Positions 7,446 through 15,805 of a stretch of DNA of 37,899 nucleotides are shown here, one piece after another; positions within the stretch are counted from its first letter, which is position 1, and each line of letters starts with the position of its first letter. The stretch is from Herbaspirillum frisingense (GTDB lineage: Bacteria > Pseudomonadota > Gammaproteobacteria > Burkholderiales > Burkholderiaceae_D), in NCBI GenBank assembly GCA_009914615.1, contig WNDX01000024.1:1-37899 (forward strand), given 5' to 3'. Both the position numbers and the translations under genes were made by a program. The notes beneath the pieces are model-generated. The model did not search any database. It was not told the DNA's origin and was given only the letters and a program-made list of their open reading frames with translations.

Positions 7446-9833
7446 TCAGAAATCCACGTTGACCGAAGCGAAGAAGCTGCGGCCGGTATGGGTCTGCAAC
7501 TGGATGTCCTGGGCGTCCTTGGCATTGCCAGGTTCCAGGCTGTACACGCTGGCGTAGTCCCAATAGCGCTTGTCCAGCAGGTTGTTGATGCCTGCATTGA
7601 TGCGCACGTTCTTCGCCACGCGCCAGTAACCGGTCAGGTCGAAGGCGGCATAGCCGGGCACGTCGAAGTAGGTCACCGTGGTGTTGCCGGCCAGGGCCGT
7701 GCCGTTGTTGGCGTAGCTGTTGCGGTTGGTGGCCTTGGCCTGCTTGCCCTTGACGAAGGTGCCCGTCAGGTTGCTGCCCCAGGCTTTCTCCGGGGCGTCG
7801 TAGCCGATGCCGGCGATCAGCTTGGCCGGCTGCACGGTGTCCAGGTCCTGGTAGCTGTCGCCGCTGTAGCGGCTCTTGGCCTTGCCCTGGCTGTAGCCCA
7901 GCGCCCAGGTCGAGTACACGCCGCGCATGGCCGGCGCGAACTTGCCGTGATCGATGCGGGTGCTCAGTTCCAGACCGTAGATGTAGGCGCTGTCGCGGTT
8001 CTCGGCCATGAAGATGGTGGAGATGTTGTTCTGCACGTTGGTGAACATCTCCGGATTGGCGGCGCGCGTGTAGCGGGTGTAGGCGATGAAGTTCTTGTAC
8101 TTGGTGTAGAACAGCGAGCTGTTGAAGACGATGCCCTCGGTCAGTTCGCCCTTCAGGCCGACGTCGAAGGCGTCGCTGGTTTCCTTCTTCAGGTTGGGAT
8201 TGCCCACCAGCGCATAGAAGCCACCGCCGGAGTTCCAGTAGCCATAGGTTTCGCTCACCGACGGCGCGCGGCCGCCACGCTTCCATTGCGCGTAGGCGCT
8301 CATCTTCGGCTGCAGGTCGTACACCAGGCTCAGGCTGGGGCTGACGATGGTATTGGTGGAACCGGCGCCGTACAGGGTATTGAGCTGGGCGGTGGTGATC
8401 GCGCTGTTGGCGAAGTTGCCGGTGTCGTACACGCTGCTCTTGACGCGATCCACGCGCAGGCCGGGAATGATCGCCAGGCGGTGGCCGCCCAGGTTGAAGG
8501 TGATCTCATCCTCGGCGAACAGGCCGTAGCGGGTGGTCCTGGTATTGGGATAAGGCTGCTTGGCCAGCGAAGTGCCGGTCAGCTGGTGTTCGTTCTTGTT
8601 TTCGCTGGCGCTGACGCCGAAGCGCAGGCCGTTGTTGCCGATCTTCTTGCTGGCCACGCTGGACAGGCTGAACTGCTTGTTGCTGTTGCGCGAGTAATCG
8701 TTTTCCACCGCGCCCGAACTCAGCGTGCGGGTCGAGGTGGCGTCCTGCATGTCGGTGCTTTGGTAGGACAGGCGGGTGTCCAGCTTGTCCAGCAGCGCAT
8801 TGGCCGGCGTCCACAGATGACCCAGCTGGATGGTGTTGCGCGCCGTGGTGCTGTGCTGCCCTGACTTGCCGGTGACGGCGGTGCCGGTATTGTTCCAGCC
8901 GTCATAGGAGAGGTCGTTGGTGCGGCGATAGAGATCGGCCGACAGCGAGAACTTGTTTTCCGCATTGACCCGCATGCCGCCCTTGAGCAGCAGGGCGTTG
9001 GAGTTCCAGTCCGAGGGATAGGCGTTGAGCGTGTCGCTCTTGTTATCGGCCTGGTGGCCGTCGCGGCGCGAATACACGATCAGGCCGTCGAACATGCCGC
9101 TGGCGCCGGCCGCGGTCACCCCTTCGTTCCACGAGCGGTCGGCCGAGTTGTAGCCGGCCTTGGCGCCGAAGTAGGTGGGCTTGGCGTCGTTCACATAGTC
9201 TTCCGGCGACTTGGTGCGGAAGCTCACCGCGCCGCCGATGCCACCCGCCGGGCGGGCCGAGGTAGTGGTGCCGGAATCGACCTGCACCTCCGAATACATC
9301 TCGGGATCGATGAAATCGCGGCCCTGGCCGAAGGTGCCGATCGAAGCGCGGCCGCTGCCGGAGGTGGCTGAGCGGTCCACCGCTTCCGGCATCTCGACGT
9401 CATCGACGTCCACGCCGACGCGGTTGCCCTCGACGCCGCGGATGTTGTAGTTGGTGCTTCCCGGATGGTCGTAAGCGCTGTTGGTATTGGTGGTGCCCGC
9501 GGTCACGCCCGGCACCGAGACCAGCGGCTGGTACTTCAGCACGTCGGCGAAGCTGCCGGCGCCTTGCTTTTCGAGATCGTCCTTGGTGACCTTTACCGAA
9601 GCGCCGGGTTTGTGCTGCTCTTCGCGCACGCCCTGGACTTCGACGTCGGGCAATTTCTTGCCGTTGCGTTCGGGGACGGGGGCGGAATCGCTTGCGGTGT
9701 TTTCCTGGGCGCCGACAGGCGGCGCGGCCAGGCACAGCAGGGCGCCGTTGACGGCAAGGGCGAGCGTGAGCGGACGCAGGACGGAGCGGCGGCGCATAGG
9801 CGTAGCGCTGCCGCCGGATGGATGTCGGGCCAT
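7446..9833 (-). CDS. TonB-dependent outer-membrane receptor, haem/haemoglobin type
   Basis: The 795-residue protein has a signal peptide ending in PPVGAQ (about residue 43), a TonB-box-like LPDVEVQG near residue 60, a plug domain (roughly 70-210; KQGAGSFADVLKYQP, NYNIRGVEGNRV) and a 22-strand-type barrel ending in Phe (FFASVNVDF). The haem-receptor landmarks RAPSVSETYG (FRAP-like) and GNPNLKKETS (NPNL) are present, but no histidine lies between them. It resembles the haemoglobin/transferrin/lactoferrin receptor family. A Fur box at 9972-9986 and a haem oxygenase downstream support iron or haem uptake. An internal ATG at 9797 (MRRRSVLRP) is an alternative start. Confidence 0.9.
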   Translation of the reverse strand: MARHPSGGSATPMRRRSVLRPLTLALAVNGALLCLAAPPVGAQENTASDSAPVPERNGKKLPDVEVQGVREEQHKPGASVKVTKDDLEKQGAGSFADVLKYQPLVSVPGVTAGTTNTNSAYDHPGSTNYNIRGVEGNRVGVDVDDVEMPEAVDRSATSGSGRASIGTFGQGRDFIDPEMYSEVQVDSGTTTSARPAGGIGGAVSFRTKSPEDYVNDAKPTYFGAKAGYNSADRSWNEGVTAAGASGMFDGLIVYSRRDGHQADNKSDTLNAYPSDWNSNALLLKGGMRVNAENKFSLSADLYRRTNDLSYDGWNNTGTAVTGKSGQHSTTARNTIQLGHLWTPANALLDKLDTRLSYQSTDMQDATSTRTLSSGAVENDYSRNSNKQFSLSSVASKKIGNNGLRFGVSASENKNEHQLTGTSLAKQPYPNTRTTRYGLFAEDEITFNLGGHRLAIIPGLRVDRVKSSVYDTGNFANSAITTAQLNTLYGAGSTNTIVSPSLSLVYDLQPKMSAYAQWKRGGRAPSVSETYGYWNSGGGFYALVGNPNLKKETSDAFDVGLKGELTEGIVFNSSLFYTKYKNFIAYTRYTRAANPEMFTNVQNNISTIFMAENRDSAYIYGLELSTRIDHGKFAPAMRGVYSTWALGYSQGKAKSRYSGDSYQDLDTVQPAKLIAGIGYDAPEKAWGSNLTGTFVKGKQAKATNRNSYANNGTALAGNTTVTYFDVPGYAAFDLTGYWRVAKNVRINAGINNLLDKRYWDYASVYSLEPGNAKDAQDIQLQTHTGRSFFASVNVDF

Positions 9834-10368
9834 GTTGGGCGAGCCTTATTTGGATAGTTGGAGGAAGGGCTGGCGCAACACAACGGGACTGCTACGGCGC
9901 TCCGCGATGGAGCACGGGCGTTTTTTCTTGTTGATGTCTGAGCTGACTTGGGCCGGATTTTACCGCACAAATGATAATGATTATTATTCTGTAAAAAAAT
10001 TTATGCGCTGTTGTGCCGTCTACGCCACGCTGAACCGATGCGAGGCGCAACCAGAGGCCCCTGAGAAAAATTCCACGCTTGTAACACGTAAGTAGAAATT
10101 GGCAGGTATGGTCCGTTGCGTGCTCCGAACCTGGCGAATTGCCGACAATCGCCCGGTCCGACGCCGACGAGACATCCCGGCCAGCGCGCACCAGCATGCG
10201 CGGCCGTTTCAATGGGCCAGCACCGTTTTTTTTCTTGCCCGACCGGCTCCGACCCGCCTCCGACCCGGCTTCGCATGCGCAATACACATGCGAGCCGGCG
10301 CAAATCTCGTTTGAGCCGGCCCGCGCCGGGTGCTCCAATGATCGCATCGACATCATTCGGAGGCCGCC
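9834..10368. other. 535-bp intergenic region, divergent
   Basis: This non-coding gap separates the minus-strand receptor gene from the plus-strand CmcJ-like gene. The AT-rich part, about 9955-10005, holds the Fur box and presumably the receptor promoter; TAAAAT on the minus strand (9957-9962) is a possible -10. The rest (10010-10350) has no recognisable gene, RNA or strong hairpin. The open frames there have no ribosome-binding site. Confidence 0.5.
9972..9986 (-). promoter_or_regulatory. Fur box upstream of the TonB-dependent receptor
   Basis: TGATAAT-G-ATTATTA matches the 7-1-7 Fur consensus TGATAATNATTATCA at all but one of the 14 specified positions. It lies 139 nt upstream of the receptor start in an AT-rich island of otherwise GC-rich DNA. 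Established knowledge is that Fe2+-Fur binding here represses transcription. The receptor, EF-hand protein and DUF2271 genes, and perhaps the haem oxygenase, should therefore be induced by iron limitation. Confidence 0.88.
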
Positions 10369-11241
10369 GTGAGCATGCAATCTTCCCTTCTCTCCCGTCA
10401 TACCCAGCCGCTGGGCGTCACCGCCGCGCTGAGCTACCTCGCCGCCGGCGCGGATAATCCGGTCAGCTACGCCTACACGCCGCCGCCCGGCCAGCCCTGG
10501 GAAAGCGCGCAGTACGAGTCGCGCCAATGCTTCATCGCAGATGGCCGCCAGGCCGATCCCGATGATCCGCAATCGCTGGATAACAACGGCTTCCTGCTCG
10601 CCGACGCGCCGACCGCGGTCAGCGATTTCGGCGACGAGGATCAGATCCTCACCACCTACTACGCAGAAGCGATAGAGCTCGCCCTGCAAGCCACCGGCGG
10701 CACCCATGCCTATGTTTTCGACCACCTGGTGCGGCGGCGCGAAGCCGGGCGCGTGCCGCTCAGTTTCGGCCGCAAGGCGCCGGGCGGGCCGCCGGCCGCC
10801 AACGGTCGCATCCACAACGATTACACCGAGCAGTCCGGACGGCGCCGGCTGGCGCTGCTGCTGCAGGATTCCGACCTGATGCCTTTCGTGCAGCACTTCT
10901 CCATCATCAATATCTGGCGCTCCATCAAGGGACCGGTGCAGGACACGCCGCTGGCGGTGTGCGACGCGCGCAGCGTGTCGCAGCTGGAGCTGGTGCGCGG
11001 CGAGGTGCGCTATCCCAAGCGCACCGGCGAGATCTATCAGTTGCGCCATGCGCCGCACCACCGCTGGTCTTATTTCTCGCTGATGGACCGGCACGAGGCC
11101 CTGATGTTCAAGCAATACGATTCGCGCACCCATGGCGTGGCCCGCTTCACGCCGCACGCCGCCTTCGACCTGCCGCAGATCCCGGCCGGCGCGCCGCTGC
11201 GCGAGAGCATCGAGCTGCGCTGCCTGGTGGTGCATGCATGA
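10369..11241 (+). CDS. CmcJ/NvfI-like oxidoreductase (probable Fe(II)/2-oxoglutarate oxygenase fold)
   Basis: The 290-residue protein resembles the CmcJ/NvfI family: GRIHNDYTEQSG, FSIINIWRSIKGPVQDTPLAVCDARSV (positions 174-200), HHRWSYFSLMDRHEALMFKQYDS and ARFTPHAAFD. H149-N-D151 forms an HxD motif and His263 lies in the conserved PHAAFD, giving a candidate facial triad for iron. CmcJ acts in cephamycin 7-methoxylation and NvfI in fungal meroterpenoid synthesis; the bacterial stand-alone members have no known substrate. The GTG start at 10369 has GGAGG 5 nt upstream; an ATG at 10375 is an alternative. The stop overlaps the next start by 4 nt (ATGA), so the pair is coupled. Confidence 0.82.
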   Translation: MSMQSSLLSRHTQPLGVTAALSYLAAGADNPVSYAYTPPPGQPWESAQYESRQCFIADGRQADPDDPQSLDNNGFLLADAPTAVSDFGDEDQILTTYYAEAIELALQATGGTHAYVFDHLVRRREAGRVPLSFGRKAPGGPPAANGRIHNDYTEQSGRRRLALLLQDSDLMPFVQHFSIINIWRSIKGPVQDTPLAVCDARSVSQLELVRGEVRYPKRTGEIYQLRHAPHHRWSYFSLMDRHEALMFKQYDSRTHGVARFTPHAAFDLPQIPAGAPLRESIELRCLVVHA

Positions 11242-11840
11242 GTGCGCCGACGATCGAATTCTGGTTCGACTTCGGCAGCCCCTATAGCTACCTGAGCGCG
11301 ATGCGTATCGAGGCAGAGGCCGGGCGTGCCGGTGTGGCGGTGCATTGGAAACCCTTCCTGCTCGGCCCGGTGTTCCAGGCGCTGGGCTGGAGCACGTCAC
11401 CGCTGGTGTTGCAGAAAGAGAAGGGCGAATACGCCTGGAAGGACATGCAGCGCCAGTGCCGAAAATACGGCCTGCGGTGGAAGCAGCCGACCGGTTTTCC
11501 GCGCGCGGCCGTGCCGCCCACACGCGTGGCGTTGAGTAATGCGGAGCAGCCGTGGGTGGGCGAGTTCTGCCGGCGCGTGATGCAGCTCAACTTCGCCGAC
11601 GACCGCGATATCGATAGCGCCGAGGTGGTGCTGGAAGTCTTGCGCGGCATGGGCTTGCCGGCGCAGCAGTTATGGGAGGAGGCGCAATCCGAGGAGTGGC
11701 GCGGCAGGTTGCGTGCGCAGACCGCGGCGGCGCGTTGGCTGGGCATCTTCGGCGCGCCGACCTTCTTCGTGCGGCGCGAGATGTTCTGGGGCAACGACCG
11801 GCTGGACGACGCCCTGGGGTTCTGCCGCGCGCAAGCCTAG
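11238..11840 (+). CDS. 2-hydroxychromene-2-carboxylate isomerase family protein (DsbA/GST-kappa fold)
   Basis: A 200-residue protein with the DsbA-fold HCCA isomerase pattern: FWFDFGSPYSYLSAMRIE at the start, with the serine of GSPYSY at the position that interacts with glutathione; then VHWKPFLLGPVF, GIFGAPTFFVRREMFWGNDRLDD near the C-terminus. Family members isomerise 2-hydroxychromene-2-carboxylate in naphthalene breakdown or act as kappa-class glutathione transferases. No naphthalene pathway genes are present here, so the substrate is unknown. The ATG overlaps the stop of the upstream oxygenase, and the two probably act on the same compound (inference). The 3' end overlaps the convergent LysR gene by 4 nt. 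Confidence 0.88.
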   Translation: MSAPTIEFWFDFGSPYSYLSAMRIEAEAGRAGVAVHWKPFLLGPVFQALGWSTSPLVLQKEKGEYAWKDMQRQCRKYGLRWKQPTGFPRAAVPPTRVALSNAEQPWVGEFCRRVMQLNFADDRDIDSAEVVLEVLRGMGLPAQQLWEEAQSEEWRGRLRAQTAAARWLGIFGAPTFFVRREMFWGNDRLDDALGFCRAQA

Positions 11841-12739
11841 GCCCAGGCTTCGCCGCAGATCCAGTCGGCCACCTGCTGCACCTCGCGCCGCGGTTCGGCC
11901 TCGGCCTGGATCAGCCAATAGGCGTGGCCGTCGTCGGGTTGCGCACGCGGTTCGGCCAGCATGGCCAGTTGGCCGTTTTCCAGCAGCGGGCGGATCAGCT
12001 CGATGCGTCCCAGCGCCACGCCGTGGCCGGCCACCGCGGCCTGGATCACCATATCGTATTGGTTGAAGCGCAGCATGCTGCGCTTCTTGCGCTTGCCGCC
12101 GGCATCGGCCAGGTCTTGCCAGTCCTGCCATTTCAACCAGGGATTGGGGATGTCGAATTCCAGCAGCGGCGCTTCGGCCGGCAAGCCGCCGGATTTGCCG
12201 GCGCTGGCCAGCAGCAGCGGATGCGCCACCGGCGCCACCGATTCGCCGAACAGCCGGCGCGCTCCCGCCGGCGCCAGCGCCGGTGTGGTGTAGCGGATCG
12301 CCAGATCGACGCCGTCATGGCGCAGGTCGGCTACGTTGTCGCTGGCGGCCACGCGCACATCGATGCCGGGCAGCTTCTGCTGCAAGCGCGACAGGCGCGG
12401 CAGCAGCCACAGGCCGGTCACGCCGATGCTGGCGGTGAGCGTTACCGGCCTGGCGGCCTGCGCCGCGCGCAATTCCCCCAGGACATCCTGCAATTGCTGC
12501 AGCACCGCGTCCGCGCTGCGAAACAGGCGTTCGCCTTCGGCCGTGAAGGTGATCGAGCGGTGGCCGCGCACCAGCAGGCGCGTGCCCATGAATTCCTCCA
12601 GCGCATGGATCTGGCGGCTGACCGCGGATTGCGTCAGGCACAGGTCTTGCGCCGCCAGGGTAATGCTCATGCGGCGTCCGGCGGCGACGAAGCCGCGCAA
12701 CAGGTCCAGCGAAGGCAGTTTCAGCAGGGGAAGAGACAT
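11837..12739 (-). CDS. LysR-family transcriptional regulator (GcvA-like)
   Basis: The 300-residue regulator has an N-terminal winged helix-turn-helix (about residues 8-65), with SITLAAQDLCLTQSAVSRQIHALEE and TRLLVRGHRSITFTAEG as in the GcvA/AmpR subgroup. A periplasmic-binding-type effector domain follows (about 92-300). The tail-to-tail overlap with the isomerase gene and the divergent unknown gene at 12937 leave its target unclear. Either the oxygenase/isomerase pair or an unlinked operon is possible. No LysR box with a convincing T-N11-A core was singled out upstream. Confidence 0.9.
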   Translation of the reverse strand: MSLPLLKLPSLDLLRGFVAAGRRMSITLAAQDLCLTQSAVSRQIHALEEFMGTRLLVRGHRSITFTAEGERLFRSADAVLQQLQDVLGELRAAQAARPVTLTASIGVTGLWLLPRLSRLQQKLPGIDVRVAASDNVADLRHDGVDLAIRYTTPALAPAGARRLFGESVAPVAHPLLLASAGKSGGLPAEAPLLEFDIPNPWLKWQDWQDLADAGGKRKKRSMLRFNQYDMVIQAAVAGHGVALGRIELIRPLLENGQLAMLAEPRAQPDDGHAYWLIQAEAEPRREVQQVADWICGEAWA

Positions 12740-12936
12740 TCTTGCCGCGCATGTGAGGTAAGGGCTTTCATTGAACCACAGGACGGCCGCGCTTGCAGGC
12801 GAGGCGGCGTTGCCGCCGGAACTGCGGGTGAAAATCCCCTTTATTCCCTGCGACAGACGAGACGATCCGGTTCACAATAAGCCCCTCCGGCCGACTTACC
12901 CTCGGGCCGACGCTACGCCAATTCGGGAAGAACAAG

Positions 12937-13608
12937 ATGATCAACGCAATCACGCAGACCGGGCAGTCCACGTATTCCGCCAACCGTAGCGTCGCCGCAC
13001 CCGGCACGCTGAGCGCTTTCCAGCAGATCCTGCAGGATGCCGCGCAAGCTTCGCAGGCGTCGAGTTCCAACGACACGCTGGCGGCCGACCTCAACAGCGC
13101 GCTACAGGCCGCCGGCCTGTCGGCTCCGCCCGCCATGCGCATCGTGGCAGGCCCGGATGGACCGAAACTGGACGACGACACGCGCGCTGCGCAATTCCAG
13201 TCCGTGATGGCCTCCAATCCGGCGCTGGCCGCGCGCGTCAGCGCCCGACTGAGCTCGGCCGAAGCCGAGCGCAAGGCCGCGCTGGGCAGCGCCATCACGC
13301 AATTCGCCGGCGACCGTCCGACCAATGCCACCGCCGATTTCCTGTTGCGCTTCGCCGACCAGAACAAGCCCAAGGCCTATAGCCTGAGTTTCAACGGCGC
13401 CACGACCGAGGTGCAGGAACTGGGCGACCACGGCTGGACGCCGCTCAAGACCACCGACGACATCAACCGCGACCTGCTGGCCGCCTACACCGGCTACATG
13501 GTGACCCACGCCGTCAGCGTGGAAAAACGCAAGGACGGCGACAACGATCCCGCCATCGATTTCAAGCTCAAGCTGGCGCGTGTTCTGGACGGCTTGCAAG
13601 GCGCCTGA
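12937..13608 (+). CDS. hypothetical protein, unrecognised
   Basis: The 223-residue protein has no signal peptide or membrane segment, a Ser/Thr/Ala-rich N-terminus (residues 1-50), and helix-prone segments rich in Ala, Asp and Asn. A central AERKAALGSAITQFAG (about 109-124) is followed by a short beta-like patch (KAYSLSFNGATTEVQELG) and a charged C-terminal helix. I do not recognise the family. Codon use matches the neighbours and a GGAAG ribosome-binding site precedes the ATG, so it is a real gene. It stands alone between the divergent LysR gene and the convergent kinase gene. Confidence 0.75.
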   Translation: MINAITQTGQSTYSANRSVAAPGTLSAFQQILQDAAQASQASSSNDTLAADLNSALQAAGLSAPPAMRIVAGPDGPKLDDDTRAAQFQSVMASNPALAARVSARLSSAEAERKAALGSAITQFAGDRPTNATADFLLRFADQNKPKAYSLSFNGATTEVQELGDHGWTPLKTTDDINRDLLAAYTGYMVTHAVSVEKRKDGDNDPAIDFKLKLARVLDGLQGA

Positions 13609-13641
13609 GCGCGCCCTGCGTTTTTCCTGAATCTCTTCTGA

Positions 13642-15039
13642 TCAGCCCGATGCGGCGGCCGTCGCCGGCAGCGTGACGGTCACCGTCAGGCCGCCTTCGG
13701 CGGAGGTATCGAGCGCCACGCTGCCGCCATGCTGCAGCACCACCGTCTGCACAATCGCCAGCCCCAGGCCGCTGCCGCTTTGCATCTGGTCAGGATCGCG
13801 GAAGAAGCGGTCGAACACGCGCTCGCGCATGGCCGGCGCGATGCCCGGGCCGGCATCCGACACGCTCAGGCGCGCGCCCTCCGGCGTCGAGCGCACATCC
13901 ACTTCCACCCGCGCCTGCGCCGGGCTGTACTTCACGGCGTTTTCCACCAGATTGTCGATCAGCGACACCAGGCCTTCGCGCACGCCTTCCACCCATACTT
14001 CATCGCGCGCATCCAGCTCCAGTTCGATGCCGCGCTCGGCAGCCAAGGGCGACAGCGCGGCCAGTCGCTCCTGCACCAGCGCGGTCAGCGCCACCGGGCG
14101 CAGCGCGGCTTCGGCGCGCGTTTCGCTGCGCATCAGCAGCAGCAACTGGCGCACCAGGCGCGTGGCGCGATTGCCGCTGCTGAGGATGCCGCCCAGCAAT
14201 TCGCGCTGCTGCTCGGTGGCGGCGTGCGCCTGCAAGGCTTCGACGTTGATGCGCATCGCCGCCAGCGGTGTGCGCAATTCATGCGCGGCATCGGCGATGA
14301 AGGCGCGCTCCCGTTCGGCGCTGTCGCGCACCCGCGCCAACAGGTCGTTGATGCAATCGACCATGTTGCGCAGCTCCTCATGCTTGGGCACCAGTTGCAG
14401 CGGCGTCAGGTCGCGCGGGCCGCGCGAGGCGACTTCGCGCGCCACCTTGCTCCACGGCCGCAGCGCCACCCGCACCGAGAGCCAGGCCGGGATCACCAGG
14501 AACGGCAGGCTCACGATCAGCGGCAAGATGTAATAGCCGCGCGAGTTGATATGGATGAAGAAATTCCATTCGTCGGCCGGTATCGCCAGCGTGGCCTCGG
14601 CATCCGAGTCGGGCGATTTGAGGGTGCGGCTGCGCCAGATGGTGCCGTCGGCGTGGATGCGCTGGGTGTCGTCGTAGCGTGTGTTGCGCACGTTCAGCGG
14701 GGCGCCGTCGGAGGCGTAGATCACCTCGCCGTGGCTGCGCACGATCAGGCTGGTGGAGAGTTCGGAATCGTCGCCCGCGCCGTAGTCCTCGCGCAGCGCC
14801 AGGTCGATCTGGCGCAGCACCTTGTAGCGCGCCTCGGGGCGGCCATCGAGTTCGTCGGCCACGGCCAGGATGGTGGCGTAGGTCTTCTGTCCGGCCAGCA
14901 GGCCCGGGCTGCGCAGGCTTTCCATCAGCACGAAGGTGAGGAAGCCGCACCACAGCAGCGTCAGCAGCAGCATCTGCGCCAGCATGATCCGGCGCACCAG
15001 CGTGGGCGCGGCCACGTGGCGCCACCAGCGGCGGATCAT
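13642..15039 (-). CDS. sensor histidine kinase (QseC/PmrB-like)
   Basis: A 465-residue inner-membrane kinase. Helix 1 (about 18-40) is followed by a periplasmic sensor region to about 165, helix 2 (YYILPLIVSLPFLVIPAW), and a HAMP linker. The dimerisation helix holds the H-box FIADAAHELRTPLAAMR with His253. The N-box NLVENAVKYS, the G1 motif DAGPGIAP and the G2 motif GSGLGLAIV complete the ATPase. Its ATG overlaps the end of the response regulator gene by 4 nt. The pair is divergent from the MipA/RND operon and by position is its likely controller. Confidence 0.94.
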   Translation of the reverse strand: MIRRWWRHVAAPTLVRRIMLAQMLLLTLLWCGFLTFVLMESLRSPGLLAGQKTYATILAVADELDGRPEARYKVLRQIDLALREDYGAGDDSELSTSLIVRSHGEVIYASDGAPLNVRNTRYDDTQRIHADGTIWRSRTLKSPDSDAEATLAIPADEWNFFIHINSRGYYILPLIVSLPFLVIPAWLSVRVALRPWSKVAREVASRGPRDLTPLQLVPKHEELRNMVDCINDLLARVRDSAERERAFIADAAHELRTPLAAMRINVEALQAHAATEQQRELLGGILSSGNRATRLVRQLLLLMRSETRAEAALRPVALTALVQERLAALSPLAAERGIELELDARDEVWVEGVREGLVSLIDNLVENAVKYSPAQARVEVDVRSTPEGARLSVSDAGPGIAPAMRERVFDRFFRDPDQMQSGSGLGLAIVQTVVLQHGGSVALDTSAEGGLTVTVTLPATAAASG

Positions 15040-15716
15040 CCGGCCTCCTTCTGCGCCGGCACGGTATCGATCACGTAGCCCACGCCGCGCACCGTGCGCA
15101 CATAGCCATCGCCGATCTTGCGGCGCAGATTGCCCATGTGCACGTCCAGCGCATTGCTGGCGTTCTCCTGGGCGCCGGGCAGCGCTTCTTCTTCCAGCAG
15201 GCGGCGCGTGACCACGCGGTCGGCGCGCACCATCAATAACTTCAGCAGTGCGTATTCGCTGGCGGTCAGTTCCACCATGCGCTCGCGCACCGTCACGCGG
15301 CGCGTGGGCACGTGCACCGTCAGGCCGCGCACCTCCAGCAATTCGCCGTCAAAGCCGTAGCTGCGCCGCGCCAGCGCACGCACGCGCGACAGCAGCTCGG
15401 CCAGCACGAAGGGTTTGACCAGGTAATCATCGGCGCCGCCGTCCAGCCCGCGCAGGCGATCTTCCAGTGCGTCGCGCGCGCTCAGGATGATCACCGGCAA
15501 GCCCTGCGGCTCGCGCCGCAGGCGCGCCAGGATGCGCATGCCGTCGCCGTCGGGCAGTCCCAGGTCGAGCAGCACCAGTTCGCAGGCGCCGGCGTCGAGC
15601 TGGCGCATGGCGTCTTCCTGCTGGCGTACCCAGACCACGTCGAAACCCTGGTCCGACAAGGCGATGCGCACGCCGTTACCGAGATCCAGATCGTCTTCTA
15701 TCAGGAGGATTTTCAT
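15036..15716 (-). CDS. OmpR-family response regulator (QseB/PmrA-like)
   Basis: The 226-residue regulator has a receiver with acidic Glu7-Asp8-Asp9, phospho-acceptor Asp51 (LVLLDLGLPDGDG) and Lys in YLVKPF, followed by an OmpR/PhoB winged helix with NALDVHMGNLRRKIGD in the recognition region and RTVRGVGYVID. It is the first gene of the two-component operon and overlaps the kinase by 4 nt. The 204-bp gap to the divergent mipA-like gene contains four direct repeats with 11-bp spacing, the expected geometry for a dimeric OmpR-family site. It therefore probably activates that operon, and perhaps its own gene (inference). Confidence 0.94.
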   Translation of the reverse strand: MKILLIEDDLDLGNGVRIALSDQGFDVVWVRQQEDAMRQLDAGACELVLLDLGLPDGDGMRILARLRREPQGLPVIILSARDALEDRLRGLDGGADDYLVKPFVLAELLSRVRALARRSYGFDGELLEVRGLTVHVPTRRVTVRERMVELTASEYALLKLLMVRADRVVTRRLLEEEALPGAQENASNALDVHMGNLRRKIGDGYVRTVRGVGYVIDTVPAQKEAG

Positions 15717-15805
15717 GCCCGGCAGTGTATACGCGGCGGGTGAAGAATGGCTTAAGAAGCGCGCCGGCTCTGGTGTTGTTGCTTGAACGGCAAGACGTGG
15801 CGGCG

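Noticed and set aside
9957-9995. A complete sigma70 promoter around the Fur box for the receptor
   Set aside because: A TAAAAT -10 and a TTTACA -35 are present on the minus strand, but 27 nt separate them, too far apart; only the Fur box is claimed firmly.
10959-11237. An in-frame upstream extension of the HCCA isomerase gene
   Set aside because: The extension lies entirely inside the CmcJ-like gene and encodes Arg/Ala-rich shadow sequence; the family start matches the ATG at 11238.
13600-13630. A possible terminator between the unknown gene and the convergent kinase gene
   Set aside because: The GGCGC/GCGCC stem is only 5 bp and is separated from the T-run by 5 nt, too weak for a confident intrinsic terminator.
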